Shown here piece after piece: positions 54,955-63,984 of a DNA stretch of 64,000 bases. Source of the DNA: Adlercreutzia rubneri. Its GTDB lineage: Bacteria; Actinomycetota; Coriobacteriia; Coriobacteriales; Eggerthellaceae. The stretch lies in assembly GCF_009755265.1 (NCBI RefSeq), contig NZ_WPOO01000001.1, forward strand, positions 62,001 to 126,000. The letters are read 5' to 3'. The notes beneath the pieces were generated by a model that saw nothing but the letters and a program-made list of their open reading frames with translations, was not told the DNA's origin and searched no databases. A program made the position numbers and the translations under genes. Within the stretch, counting starts at the first letter, position 1. The number at the start of each line of letters is the position of its first letter.

Positions 54955-56910
54955 CTAGCCGCGATCGTTGCCGAAAAGCTGGTCGTACTGGACGATGGCG
55001 TAGGACTTCAGGGCGTCCTCGGCCTTCTGCTGGGCGTCGGTTTCCACGGCCTCGCCGAACCAGTGCCACGTTCCCTCGGCATCCCGGTATCCATTCAGGT
55101 TCACGGCGGGCAGCGCCTGGCGCAGAGCCGATCGGTACAAGGCGCGGGCGTCGCGGGGCAGCCCCGTTGCGTCCAGAAGCAGAGTCGAGAGGTAATTCAG
55201 GCTCGTGACATCGGCGTCCTCGATACGCGTGAGCGATTCCTCGTACTTTCCGCGGGCCGCGGCGTTCGCCCAGATGAAATACGGCGTCCGGTAGCGTGCC
55301 TGCACCTCTTCCAAGCCGGCGTCCTCCACGGGCTTGCCGAAGGTCTCCTCGAAGAGCCAGTCGGCGAAGCCGGGTTGGTGGTCGCCGAAGAACACGACGA
55401 TGGTGGGCTCGTTCCGCGCGTTCAGCTCGTCCACGAGCCAGCGCAGATCCTCATCCGAGCGCCGGATGGCCGCCAGAAACTCGTCCACCTCGGGGTTTTC
55501 CACCTCGTCCGATTCCAGATGCACGGCATCAGCGGCGGGAACGAGCCCCGTGTCGTATCCGCCGTGGTTCTGGATGGTGACATCGAAGACGAACTGGGGC
55601 CCCTCTCCCTCGTCGATCTTCTCCAGCACGCGCTCGTAGGTGGTGCGATCCGTGACGAGGTCGCGGAAGGTGTCGGCGTCTTCCATGGTGGTGATGTCGT
55701 CGAACGCGTCGAATCCGAGCTGCTCGTAGATGCGGTCGCGCCGCCAGTTGGCCGCCTCGGCCGGGTGAATCGCATGGGTGCCGTACCCCAGGCTGCGGAA
55801 GTAGGAGGCGAGGTTGTCCACCCCTTCCAAATCGTAGAGCACGTAGGGGTACACGCCGCCGCCCATGTTGCCCATGGAGGCGCCGGTGAGGAACTCGAAC
55901 TCGCTGTTGCAGGTGCCCCCGCCCATGGCCGAGACGTACACGTCGCCCGCGGCCAGGGAATCGTTGGCCACCTCGTGGAAGAACGTCGGCGCGGCGTTTG
56001 TTCCCTCAAGGCCGGGGTATTCGGAGAGATCGGAGAACGTCTCGTTCATGATGGCGATGACGTTGGGGCCGTCGTAGGGGAGTGCTTCGGGCTGTTCCGG
56101 CGCTGCATCGCCAGTGGTGGGCGCCGTTGAGTTTTGGTTGCCCGTTGTGTCGGGCGAGGGGGACTCTGCCACCGTGCCGTCCGTTCCCGTCAGCGGATCC
56201 TCGGCGAAGGGGGCCAGGATGGCGTCCACGGCCTCGGCGGAGTAGCCCTCCGGAGGCTTGGGCGTCAGCTCTTGGGCCCGCGAGAGGAAGCAGAGCGCGG
56301 TGCCCTGGGTGGCGTAGGAGCCGCGCACGTCCCATACGTCCACAGTCACCTCGCAGTCCTTCTTGATATCGATGGCCTGGTACTGCATGGCGCCGAGGCA
56401 CACCAGCAGGGCCGCCGCCAGCATGTTGGCGGCAATGTCCCAGCGGGCGCGCTTTCGTTGGGGGCACAGCTTCGCCAGGGCGATGCAATAGGCGGCGAAC
56501 AGCGCCCAGCAGAACGCGAGGCGACCGGTGAGAAACAGGCTGTAACCGCCGGCCACCGAGGCGGCGGTGCCGAGGGCGAACAGATCCGCCGGCACGATGG
56601 GCTGCCCCTTGAAGGCGATGATGAAGAAGTTGGCGGTGCCCCACATAAGGCACAGTCCCACGAACGCGGCGAGCGATGCGCGGGTGCGCTGTCCCGCCAG
56701 AAAAGTGATGGCGCAGCCCAGCCCCAGGATGAGCAGGTTGTCGATGACGTAGCGCTGGGGAATGGCGAAGACATCGCCGTTCCACGGCAGCTCGAGGAGC
56801 AGAAAGCCCAAAACGACGGCGAGCGCGAAGAAGACGCTGCGTCGCAGCGCGTCCATTGCCCGCGGCCGCCCCGTGGCGCCCGAGCTGGTTTCAGTTCGTT
56901 CCCTATTCAA
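54955..56910 (-). CDS. LTA-synthase-family membrane sulfatase-like phosphatidylglycerol transferase
   Basis: 651 residues if started from a TTG at 56910, placed five bases after CCGGAGGGG; other starts at 56928 or the ATG at 56856 are possible. About five N-terminal helices (residues 25-190) are followed by a sulfatase-fold extracellular domain. The likely nucleophile Thr is in AMGGGTCNSEFEFLTG near residue 325, with metal/anchor motifs NETFSD, IQNHGGYD and VVFFGDHQPGF. Relatives transfer glycerol-phosphate or phosphoethanolamine groups to lipids or polymers in the envelope. Substrate is not determined. Confidence 0.75.
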   Translation of the reverse strand: MNRERTETSSGATGRPRAMDALRRSVFFALAVVLGFLLLELPWNGDVFAIPQRYVIDNLLILGLGCAITFLAGQRTRASLAAFVGLCLMWGTANFFIIAFKGQPIVPADLFALGTAASVAGGYSLFLTGRLAFCWALFAAYCIALAKLCPQRKRARWDIAANMLAAALLVCLGAMQYQAIDIKKDCEVTVDVWDVRGSYATQGTALCFLSRAQELTPKPPEGYSAEAVDAILAPFAEDPLTGTDGTVAESPSPDTTGNQNSTAPTTGDAAPEQPEALPYDGPNVIAIMNETFSDLSEYPGLEGTNAAPTFFHEVANDSLAAGDVYVSAMGGGTCNSEFEFLTGASMGNMGGGVYPYVLYDLEGVDNLASYFRSLGYGTHAIHPAEAANWRRDRIYEQLGFDAFDDITTMEDADTFRDLVTDRTTYERVLEKIDEGEGPQFVFDVTIQNHGGYDTGLVPAADAVHLESDEVENPEVDEFLAAIRRSDEDLRWLVDELNARNEPTIVVFFGDHQPGFADWLFEETFGKPVEDAGLEEVQARYRTPYFIWANAAARGKYEESLTRIEDADVTSLNYLSTLLLDATGLPRDARALYRSALRQALPAVNLNGYRDAEGTWHWFGEAVETDAQQKAEDALKSYAIVQYDQLFGNDRG

Positions 56911-57023
56911 ATAACCCCTCCGGTTCAAGAGTAAAACAACAACTTACCACGGCTGGAGCTGCTTCGCTTTGGACGGAACGGAACGTCCCGCCCGTCTCGG
57001 GAAAATCTCCATGGCAATTCGGG

Positions 57024-57191
57024 CCATAATTTTCGAGTTGTTAGCATTGCGAATGGCCTCCCGCTATCCCACCAATTCCACAAGAAGGCTGAAACTATCG
57101 ATAAACGAATAGTCGATGAGGCAAATTCTTTCAGCGAAGCTCGAAGAACGCCATAAGCGATCTCATCAATGCTAACAACTCGAAATTTTGG
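57024..57191. repeat. 168-bp element with ~25-bp terminal inverted repeats
   Basis: The left end CCATAATTTTCGAGTTG followed by TTAGCATTG (57024-57049) is complementary to CAATGCTAACAACTCG followed by AAATTTTGG (57167-57191), with one base missing and one changed. The interior is AT-richer than the neighbourhood and has no ORF. It lies in the 345-base gap between the sulfatase gene and uvrC and ends 65 bases before the uvrC ATG. Confidence 0.65.
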
Positions 57192-57219
57192 CGAAAAAAT
57201 GGGTGAGAAATCGTCTGGA

Positions 57220-57256
57220 AGGACACAGGCTGGAATCTGCGGGTATACTGCACCCA
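57220..57256 (+). promoter_or_regulatory. uvrC: uvrC promoter, probably leaderless
   Basis: AGGACA (57220-57225) lies 18 bases before TATACT (57244-57249). The ATG is at 57256, about where transcription should begin, and there is no ribosome site. A leaderless mRNA is therefore likely. Confidence 0.5.
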
Positions 57257-59493
57257 TGAGTAAAGAACGAATTTCCTGGGAAAACGAATACCCCGACGAG
57301 TTGGAGCGCGAGGGCCGCATGAGGCCGACGCTCGCCCGCGCCGTGCGCGATCATGAAGCCGCGGGCAACGCTGTTGACGAGGCCGTCGCGGAGGCAGTCT
57401 GGGCGGACGGCGAAGGCGAGGCGGCCGCCATGGACGTCGTCGACGACGCGGCCGCCATGGGAGCGGTCGCGGAGGCAGCCGTCGCGGAAGCCGTGGGCGA
57501 AGGCGGTCGCGCCAAGCCCGGTCGCTCCCGCGAGACCCAGCAGCAGAAGCTCGCGCGCATCAAGCGCGAGCTGGAGGCGGTGCCCACCGAGCCCGGCGTG
57601 TACCTGTGGAAAGACGCCGCCGGCGAGGTCATCTACGTCGGCAAGGCCAAGCAGCTGCGGGCGCGCATGCGCCAGTACGTGAACTTCCAGGACGATCGCG
57701 CGAAGATTCCCTTGCTCGTGGAGGCCATCGACTCCTTCGACTACCTCGTCGTCGACAACGAGCACGAGGCGCTCGTGCTGGAGAAGAACCTCATCAACCA
57801 GTACAGCCCGTTTTTCAATGCGGACTTCAAGGACAACAAGAGCTACCCCTTCATCGCGCTCACCAAAGGCGATGTGTTCCCGGCCATCAAGTACACTCGC
57901 GAGAAACACAAGTCCGACACGAAGTACTTCGGTCCTTTCACTGACGCCCGCGCCGCCCGGGAGATGATCGACATCGCCCGGCGTGTGGTGCCCCTGTGCG
58001 CCGCCACCTGCGCCGACTGGCGGGGACTCACGCGCGCGCTGGAGAAGGACCCGCTCGCTTTCTTGAAGCGCGATGCGCGTCCCTGTTTCGACTGCCACGT
58101 GGGCCTCGGCCCCGGCGCCTGTTGCGGGGCCATTACGCCCGAGGAGTACGCCCAGAACGTGCGGCGCATCGAGCGCTTCCTCGCCGGCAACCACCGCGAG
58201 TTCGTCGACGAGCTGACGGCGGAAATGCAGGAGGCCGCCGAAGAGCTCGACTTCGAGCGGGCGGGACGGCTGAAGGCGCGCATCGACACCATCAACTCGC
58301 TCGCCGACAAGCAGCACGCCGTGTCCTCGCGCGACCTGTCCGCCGACGTCGTCGGGTTCTTCCGCGAGGAGACCGTGGCCGGGGTGAACGTGCTCGTCAT
58401 CCGCGAGGGACGCATCGTGAACGCCAACGAGTTCGTCTTGAACCGTGGCACCGACGTGCCCGATCAGGATCTGCTGCGCAACTTCCTCATGCGCTACTAC
58501 GACACCACCACCTCCATCCCGCGCGAGGTGATCGTGCGCGCACTGCCCGAGGACGCCGAGGCCATGGGGGAATGGCTCACGGGCAAGCTCGACTCGGCCC
58601 ACGGCGCCAAGGTGCGCTTCTGCGCCCCGCAGAAGGGGGAGAAGGCCGACCTTCTGACCATGGCCGAGACCAACGCGCGCCACGTTCTCATGCGCTACAA
58701 GGTGCGCACGAACTACGACGACAAGCGCATCAACAACGCCCTTCTGCAGCTGGAGAGCGCCCTGGCCTTGGACGCGCCGCCCATGCGCATCGAGTGCTTC
58801 GACATCTCCACCATCCACGGCTCCTACACGGTGGCCTCCATGGTGGTGTTCACCGGCGGAAAGCCGGACAAGAACCAGTACCGCCGCTTCAAGATAAAGA
58901 CGCCGCTCGACGAGGCCAACGACTTCCTCTCCATGCAGGAGGTGATGCGGCGCCGCTACGCGCCGGAACGTTTGAGCGACGAGCGCTTCGGCAGCAAGCC
59001 GGACCTCATCATCCTGGACGGCGGAAAGCCGCAGCTGACGGCGGCGCTCGCCATGTTCGAGGAGATGGGGATCGACGACATCGCCATTTGCGGTCTGGCC
59101 AAGCGCGACGAGGAGCTGTTCGTGCCTTGGCAGGACACGGGACCGGTGGTGCTGCCCTCAGGCTCGGCGTCGCTGTACCTGGTGAAGCAGGTGCGCGACG
59201 AGGCCCACCGCTTCGCCATCACCTTCCACCGCGAGCTGCGCGGCAAGGGTATGACGGCGAGTATTCTGGACGACGTGGCGGGTCTGGGGCCCGTGCGAAA
59301 GAAGGCGCTGATGAAGCACTTCAAGTCGTTCAAGAACCTGAAGGCCGCGAGCCTCGAGGACATCAAGGCCGCCAAGGTCATCCCCGAAGAGGTGGCCGAG
59401 GAGCTGGTGCGCGTTCTCGCGCAGTATAATGAGCGGAAAGAAGAGAAGGAAGAACAGCTGGCCGATAGCGTCCTGGCGAACACCATCCCGTAG
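57256..59493 (+). CDS. uvrC: Excinuclease ABC subunit C with N-terminal extension
   Basis: 745 residues, longer than the usual ~610. The first ~110 residues are an extra, Ala/Val/Glu/Gly-rich segment with repeated AVAEAV-like units before the GIY-YIG nuclease (EPGVYLWKDAAGEVIYVGKAKQLR, shortened) begins near residue 115. The UVR coiled-coil region follows near 325, then the RNase-H-like endonuclease (IECFDISTIHGSYTVASMV, LIILDGGKPQL) and C-terminal HhH motifs (GLGPVRKKALMKHF). UvrC makes the two incisions in nucleotide excision repair. Its stop codon TAG lies inside repeat A3. Confidence 0.88.
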   Translation: MSKERISWENEYPDELEREGRMRPTLARAVRDHEAAGNAVDEAVAEAVWADGEGEAAAMDVVDDAAAMGAVAEAAVAEAVGEGGRAKPGRSRETQQQKLARIKRELEAVPTEPGVYLWKDAAGEVIYVGKAKQLRARMRQYVNFQDDRAKIPLLVEAIDSFDYLVVDNEHEALVLEKNLINQYSPFFNADFKDNKSYPFIALTKGDVFPAIKYTREKHKSDTKYFGPFTDARAAREMIDIARRVVPLCAATCADWRGLTRALEKDPLAFLKRDARPCFDCHVGLGPGACCGAITPEEYAQNVRRIERFLAGNHREFVDELTAEMQEAAEELDFERAGRLKARIDTINSLADKQHAVSSRDLSADVVGFFREETVAGVNVLVIREGRIVNANEFVLNRGTDVPDQDLLRNFLMRYYDTTTSIPREVIVRALPEDAEAMGEWLTGKLDSAHGAKVRFCAPQKGEKADLLTMAETNARHVLMRYKVRTNYDDKRINNALLQLESALALDAPPMRIECFDISTIHGSYTVASMVVFTGGKPDKNQYRRFKIKTPLDEANDFLSMQEVMRRRYAPERLSDERFGSKPDLIILDGGKPQLTAALAMFEEMGIDDIAICGLAKRDEELFVPWQDTGPVVLPSGSASLYLVKQVRDEAHRFAITFHRELRGKGMTASILDDVAGLGPVRKKALMKHFKSFKNLKAASLEDIKAAKVIPEEVAEELVRVLAQYNERKEEKEEQLADSVLANTIP

Positions 59494-59565
59494 GGGCAGA
59501 CCTTGGTCTGCCCTTCCGAGCGGGATAGCCATGCTTATGAGGGGCGACCAAGATCGCCCCCTACG
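59489..59565 (-). repeat. Family A palindromic repeat, copy A3
   Basis: 77 bp, aligned to A1 and A2 in reverse orientation. Its hairpins are GGGCAGACC/GGTCTGCCC and GGGGCGACC/AGATCGCCCC. Relative to A1, the GGGCTGACC arm has become GGGCAGACC with a matching change on the other arm, so pairing is kept. The uvrC stop codon is formed by the TAG of its terminal CGTAGGGG. Confidence 0.85.
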
Positions 59566-59633
59566 GAGAGCTCGTTCAGACAAACGGAAAGCCTCTGTGA
59601 AGAAGAGCGATCCTTTCAGGAAAGGAGGCCTTT

Positions 59634-60605
59634 GTGGCCGAGGAGGTAATGGAAGAGGCTCAGATGCCCGACTTCGTCATCGTGACGGGCATGTCCGGCG
59701 CCGGGCGCACGGAAGCCATGCACGTCTTCGAGGATTTGGGCTACTACTGCGTGGACAACTTGCCTTCGAGCCTGCTCGCCGAGCTCGTGCGCGTGAACGA
59801 GAGTACCGAGCACGAGGGCGGCCGGCGTCGTCTGGCCGTGGTCTGCGACTCGCGCAACGGCGACTTCTTCGGCGATCTGGAGGCCGAGCTTTCCTCCATG
59901 CGAGAGGCCGGCGTCTCCTACAAGACGCTGTTCCTCGATGCCGCCGACGACAAGCTCATCGCCCGTTACAAGTCGAGCCGCCGCCGGCATCCGCTGTGCA
60001 CCGACGGCACCACCATCTGGCAGGGCATCCAGCGCGAGCGGCTCATGCTCATGGGCCTTCGCGACCGCGCCGACTACGTCATCGACACCACCGATATGCT
60101 GCCCCAGAAGCTGCGCAGCACCATCCGGGGGCTCTTCGCCACGGGCAGCGAGCGCAAGGGGCTTGCGGTCACCGTGTACTCCTTCGGCTTCAAGCACGGC
60201 GCCCCCTACGATGCGGATCTCGTCATGGACGTGCGCTTCCTGCCGAACCCCTATTACGATCCGGAACTGCGGCCGCTGACGGGGCTGGACGCCCCGGTGC
60301 GCGACTTCGTGCGCATGCGCGAGGAGACCATCGAGTTCGAGCAGAAGTGGCACGACCTTTTGGACGTCGTCATGCCGGGGTACGTCGCCGAGGGCAAGCA
60401 GCAGCTGGCCATCGGCGTGGGCTGCACCGGCGGCCAGCACCGGTCGGTGGCGCTTGCCGAGGCCACGGGCGATTACCTGAAGTCGAAGGGCTATCGGGTG
60501 AGCGTTGCCCATCGCGATCTGCGTCTGGCCGAGCGCGGTCACGACGTGCAGCGCGAGAGCGACAACGTGCTGGACGCCCGTGCCGGCGGCGGAAAGGAAG
60601 CGTAG
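59634..60605 (+). CDS. rapZ: RapZ/YvcJ nucleotide-binding protein
   Basis: 323 residues, GTG start five bases after AAAGGAGG. Walker A is VTGMSGAGRTEAMHVFED near residues 17-34, then YYCVDNLPSSLL. The C-terminal domain with GVGCTGGQHRSVALAE near 260 is typical. In E. coli RapZ binds the small RNAs controlling GlmS; in Gram-positives YvcJ has GTPase activity and is tied to competence and cell wall. It starts the conserved rapZ-yvcK-whiA set. Confidence 0.92.
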   Translation: MAEEVMEEAQMPDFVIVTGMSGAGRTEAMHVFEDLGYYCVDNLPSSLLAELVRVNESTEHEGGRRRLAVVCDSRNGDFFGDLEAELSSMREAGVSYKTLFLDAADDKLIARYKSSRRRHPLCTDGTTIWQGIQRERLMLMGLRDRADYVIDTTDMLPQKLRSTIRGLFATGSERKGLAVTVYSFGFKHGAPYDADLVMDVRFLPNPYYDPELRPLTGLDAPVRDFVRMREETIEFEQKWHDLLDVVMPGYVAEGKQQLAIGVGCTGGQHRSVALAEATGDYLKSKGYRVSVAHRDLRLAERGHDVQRESDNVLDARAGGGKEA

Positions 60606-60608
60606 AAG

Positions 60609-61766
60609 GTGGCCGGCATAAAGAAGAGCACCGAGGCCTTCCGCGTTGATCCGGCGGCCACGGCGGCGTTCTCGGCCCTGCGCAGCGCGCTTCCGAACCT
60701 GCGGCCTTTGGATGAGGACGCCCGCGCACTGAAGGCGGTGGTCATCGGCGGGGGCACCGGCGCTCCGGTCTCCATCCGGACGCTGCTCTCCTTAGGCGTG
60801 CAGACGAGCGCCGTCGTGGCCATGGCCGACGACGGCGGCAGCACCGGTGTTTTGCGCGAGGAGGCCGACGTCACGCCGCCCGGCGACATCCGCAAGTGCC
60901 TCGTGGCCTTTGCGAAGGATCCCGCCGACCCGCTTGTGCGGGCGCTCAAGTACCGCTTCGCCGTGGCCCGCGACCATGCTCTGGGCAACCTCCTTCTGGC
61001 CGCGCTGGAAGATGCGACGGGGTCGTTTCCCGAGGCCATCGCCATCTGCGAGAAGCTGGTGGACGCCCAGGGGCACGTGTATCCCTCGACGTTGGACCAC
61101 GTGGTGTTGTCGGCCCAGACCCAGGACGGGCGCATTCTGGACGGTCAGGCCGTGGCCTGCCATTCCAAGACGGCGCTTGCGCAGGTGTGGCTCTCCGCCG
61201 AGGACGGCCGGCCGCCGCGCCCTTACGAGCCGGCGCTTCAGGCCATCCGCGAGGCCGACCTCATCGTGCTGGGCCCGGGGTCGCTGTTCACCTCCATCAT
61301 CCCGAACCTGCTCATCCCCGGCGTCGTCGAGGCCATCCGCGCCTCTCGGGGCCGCGTGCTATTCGTGTGCGCCCTGGCCGACGTGCAAGGGGAGACGTGG
61401 GGGCTGACGGCCCGCGAGCACTTCGAGGCGCTGACGGCCCACGGCATGGAGGGGCTCATCGACTACATGCTCGTGCACTCGAAGGTGCCTCTGCGCGCCG
61501 AAAGCCCCGCCACGGGCAGCTTCGCGGCCATCTCCGGGGCCGAGCTGGAGCACGCTTCCACGAGCGACTTGAACGACGACCAGCTCATCAAGGGGGTGCG
61601 TCCCATCTCCATCTCCTACGCCGATATGCTCGCCATCCAGTCCCGCGGTCCCATCGTCATCAGCCGCAACCTCGTGGACGCCGAGCAGCCCACGTGGCAC
61701 TCGCCCTTCGCGCTGCGCGATGCCTTCCAGAACGTCATCAAGCTCTCGCGGGCGCGCCGGAGCTAG
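60609..61766 (+). CDS. yvcK: YvcK/CofD-like gluconeogenesis factor
   Basis: 385 residues from a GTG three bases after rapZ, with GGAAGGAAG about ten bases upstream. The N-terminal VVIGGGTGAPVSIRTLLS near residue 43, MADDGGSTGVLREE near 73 and HALGNLLLAAL near 122 are CofD-fold features, as is LGPGSLFTSIIPNLL near 218. YvcK affects carbon metabolism and cell-wall synthesis and binds UDP-sugars in Bacillus. The 40-residue N-terminal lead is longer than in Bacillus. Confidence 0.9.
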   Translation: MAGIKKSTEAFRVDPAATAAFSALRSALPNLRPLDEDARALKAVVIGGGTGAPVSIRTLLSLGVQTSAVVAMADDGGSTGVLREEADVTPPGDIRKCLVAFAKDPADPLVRALKYRFAVARDHALGNLLLAALEDATGSFPEAIAICEKLVDAQGHVYPSTLDHVVLSAQTQDGRILDGQAVACHSKTALAQVWLSAEDGRPPRPYEPALQAIREADLIVLGPGSLFTSIIPNLLIPGVVEAIRASRGRVLFVCALADVQGETWGLTAREHFEALTAHGMEGLIDYMLVHSKVPLRAESPATGSFAAISGAELEHASTSDLNDDQLIKGVRPISISYADMLAIQSRGPIVISRNLVDAEQPTWHSPFALRDAFQNVIKLSRARRS

Positions 61767-61769
61767 GCC

Positions 61770-62708
61770 ATGTCGTTCACGTCCGAGGTGAAAGACGAGC
61801 TGGCCCGGGTCGTGCCCGCCTGTCCGCAGTGCGAGAAGGCGACGCTCGCGGCGCTGGTGCGCATCGAGGGGACGCTGTTCGTGAGCGGACCGGCCCGCTA
61901 CCGGGTGGAGATCGCCACGGACGCGCCGGCCTCGGCGCGGCTCGTCGTGCGGCTTTTGCACGGCATCTATTCGTTGAAGACGAACCTCACCATGCGCCGT
62001 TCGGTGCTGCACAAGACACCGAACTATCTCATCGAGGTGCCGGCCCAGCCCCATCTGGCCGATGCCTTGCGCGACATGGGGGTGCTCTCGGCCGAGGGCG
62101 GCCTGGAGATGGGTATCAAGGAATCGCTTGTGGCCAAGCCCTGCTGCGCGGCGGCCTACCTGCGCGGCGCCTTTTTGGGCAGCGGCTTTATCTCGAACCC
62201 CAAAAGCGACTTTCACTTTGAAATCACCGTGGAATCCGAGGCGCTGGCCGAGGGACTCGTGGAGCTCATGGCCCGCAAGGACATCACGGCCCGCATCATG
62301 GCACGGCGCAGCTCGTACATGGTCTATCTGAAGAGCGGCAACGCCATCACGGAGTTCCTCGCCTTCACCGGCGCCCACCAAGCGGCGCTTTCCATGGAGG
62401 AGGAGCGCGTCGTGAAGTCGGTGCGCAACGACGTGAACCGCCAGATCAACGCCGAGCTGGCCAACCAGCAGAAGGCCTCGAACGCCGCCGTGGAGCAGAT
62501 TTACGCCATCCGGCGCGTGGTGGAGCACTACGGCATGGAGGACCTGCCCCCGGCGCTGCAGGAGTTCATCCGCCTGCGGGTCACCTACCCCGAGGCATCG
62601 CTGAAGGAGCTCGGTGAGCGGGCGACGCCGCCCCTCTCCAAGAGCGCTGTCTACCACCGCGTCCGCCGTCTCGAGTCGATGGCCGCCGAGCTGGACGCGG
62701 GGGAGTAG
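61770..62708 (+). CDS. whiA: WhiA DNA-binding protein
   Basis: 312 residues. The N-terminal half is a degenerate LAGLIDADG fold (VKDELARVVPACPQCEKATL; AYLRGAFLGSGFISNP), and the C-terminal half a helix-turn-helix domain (FIRLRVTYPEASLKELGERA, PPLSKSAVYHRVRRL, both shortened). WhiA regulates cell division and sporulation genes in actinobacteria and chromosome segregation in Bacillus. Position after yvcK is conserved. Confidence 0.92.
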   Translation: MSFTSEVKDELARVVPACPQCEKATLAALVRIEGTLFVSGPARYRVEIATDAPASARLVVRLLHGIYSLKTNLTMRRSVLHKTPNYLIEVPAQPHLADALRDMGVLSAEGGLEMGIKESLVAKPCCAAAYLRGAFLGSGFISNPKSDFHFEITVESEALAEGLVELMARKDITARIMARRSSYMVYLKSGNAITEFLAFTGAHQAALSMEEERVVKSVRNDVNRQINAELANQQKASNAAVEQIYAIRRVVEHYGMEDLPPALQEFIRLRVTYPEASLKELGERATPPLSKSAVYHRVRRLESMAAELDAGE

Positions 62709-62763
62709 CGCCGCCAACCCCATCGAGGTGGTAAACGGCTTCTCTAGCTTCTCCCTTGTGCCG

Positions 62764-62810
62764 TATTTCCTCCAGTAAGTTGTGCCCGAGTCAATTTACT
62801 GGAGGAAATA
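62764..62810. other. Perfect 15-bp hairpin in the whiA-gap gap
   Basis: TATTTCCTCCAGTAA pairs exactly with TTACTGGAGGAAATA around a 17-base loop. Flanking TGCCG and GGCGGCA extend it with a bulge. No T-run follows, so it may be a processing site, whiA 3' stabiliser or weak terminator. The remaining gap to 62973 has no gene; TAAACT near 62900 may be the gap -10. Confidence 0.6.
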
Positions 62811-62973
62811 GGCGGCAAGTTGTTGCGCTCGCTTTTGTGCAGGCGGGACGGTTTTCGGGGCCGTCGGCTTTATCGTGGTGGGAATCGCTTAGCTTCGTAG
62901 TAAACTTGTGAGAGGCCTAACAGCTGATACGTGCCCATCGGGCTTCGCGAGTATCTTGTGAAAGGAGATACGC

Positions 62974-63984
62974 ATGACAACCAAGGTAGGCATCAACGGA
63001 TTCGGTCGCATCGGACGCCTCGTCTTCCGCGCCATGGCTGACGATCCCGAGGTCGAGGTGATCGCCGTCAACGATCTGGGCGACAAAGCCACCGCTGCTC
63101 ACCTGCTGAAGTACGACTCCATCCACGGCATCCGCAATTTCGATATCGAAGTGACGGATGACGGCTTGGTGGTGGATGGCAAGCACGTGACCATGCTTTC
63201 CGACCGCGATCCGGCGAACCTGCCCTGGGGCGAGCTGGGTGTGGATGTGGTCGTAGAGGCCACCGGCATCTTCAAGACCGGCGAGCTGGCGCAGAAGCAC
63301 CTGGATGCCGGCGCGAAGAAGGTCGTCATCACCTGCCCGGCCAAGGACGAGGACATCACCATCGTCATGGGCGTCAACGACGACCAGTACGACCCCGAGG
63401 TGCACAACATCATCTCGAATGCCTCCTGCACCACCAACTGCCTGGCTCCCTTCGCCAAGGTGCTGCTGGAGAACTTCGGCATCAAGCGCGGCTACATGAA
63501 CACCATTCACTCCTACACCAACGACCAGAAGATCCTCGATCTTCCCCATAAGGATCTGCGCCGCGCCCGCGCTGCCGCCGTGTCCATGATCCCCACCACC
63601 ACCGGTGCCGCCCGCGCCGTGTCCCTCGTGCTCCCCGAGCTCAAGGGCCGTCTCGACGGCTTCGCCACCCGCGTTCCCACCCCCGACGGCTCCATGGTCG
63701 ACCTTACGGTGGAGCTGGAGAAGTCGGTGACCGCCGAGGAGATCAACGCCGCCATGAAGGCCGCGGCCGAGGGCCCCTTGAAGGGCATCCTGGAGTACAC
63801 CGAGGATCCCATCGTGTCCATCGACATCGTGGGCAACGACCACTCCTCCATCTTCGACTCGCAGCTGACCATGGTGCTCGGCGGCGAGGGCAACTTCGTG
63901 AAGTGCGTCTCCTGGTACGACAACGAGTGGGGCTATTCCAACCGCGTGAAGGATCTTGTTAAAATTCTTCTTCCGGAGGAATAA
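62974..63984 (+). CDS. gap: Glyceraldehyde-3-phosphate dehydrogenase (type I)
   Basis: 336 residues, GAAAGGAG seven bases before the ATG. The NAD-binding INGFGRIGRLVFRAM starts at residue 6, the catalytic Cys is in SNASCTTNCLAPF near 153, and the phosphate-site TTTGAARAVSLVLPE is near 210. The C-terminus WYDNEWGYSNRVKDL is standard. Cytoplasmic glycolytic/gluconeogenic enzyme. The window ends 16 bases after its stop; phosphoglycerate kinase often comes next. Confidence 0.95.
   Translation: MTTKVGINGFGRIGRLVFRAMADDPEVEVIAVNDLGDKATAAHLLKYDSIHGIRNFDIEVTDDGLVVDGKHVTMLSDRDPANLPWGELGVDVVVEATGIFKTGELAQKHLDAGAKKVVITCPAKDEDITIVMGVNDDQYDPEVHNIISNASCTTNCLAPFAKVLLENFGIKRGYMNTIHSYTNDQKILDLPHKDLRRARAAAVSMIPTTTGAARAVSLVLPELKGRLDGFATRVPTPDGSMVDLTVELEKSVTAEEINAAMKAAAEGPLKGILEYTEDPIVSIDIVGNDHSSIFDSQLTMVLGGEGNFVKCVSWYDNEWGYSNRVKDLVKILLPEE

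Noticed and set aside
62764..62810. Riboswitch upstream of gap
   Set aside because: It is a single perfect hairpin about 165 bases from the start, without a conserved aptamer-like core or expression platform.
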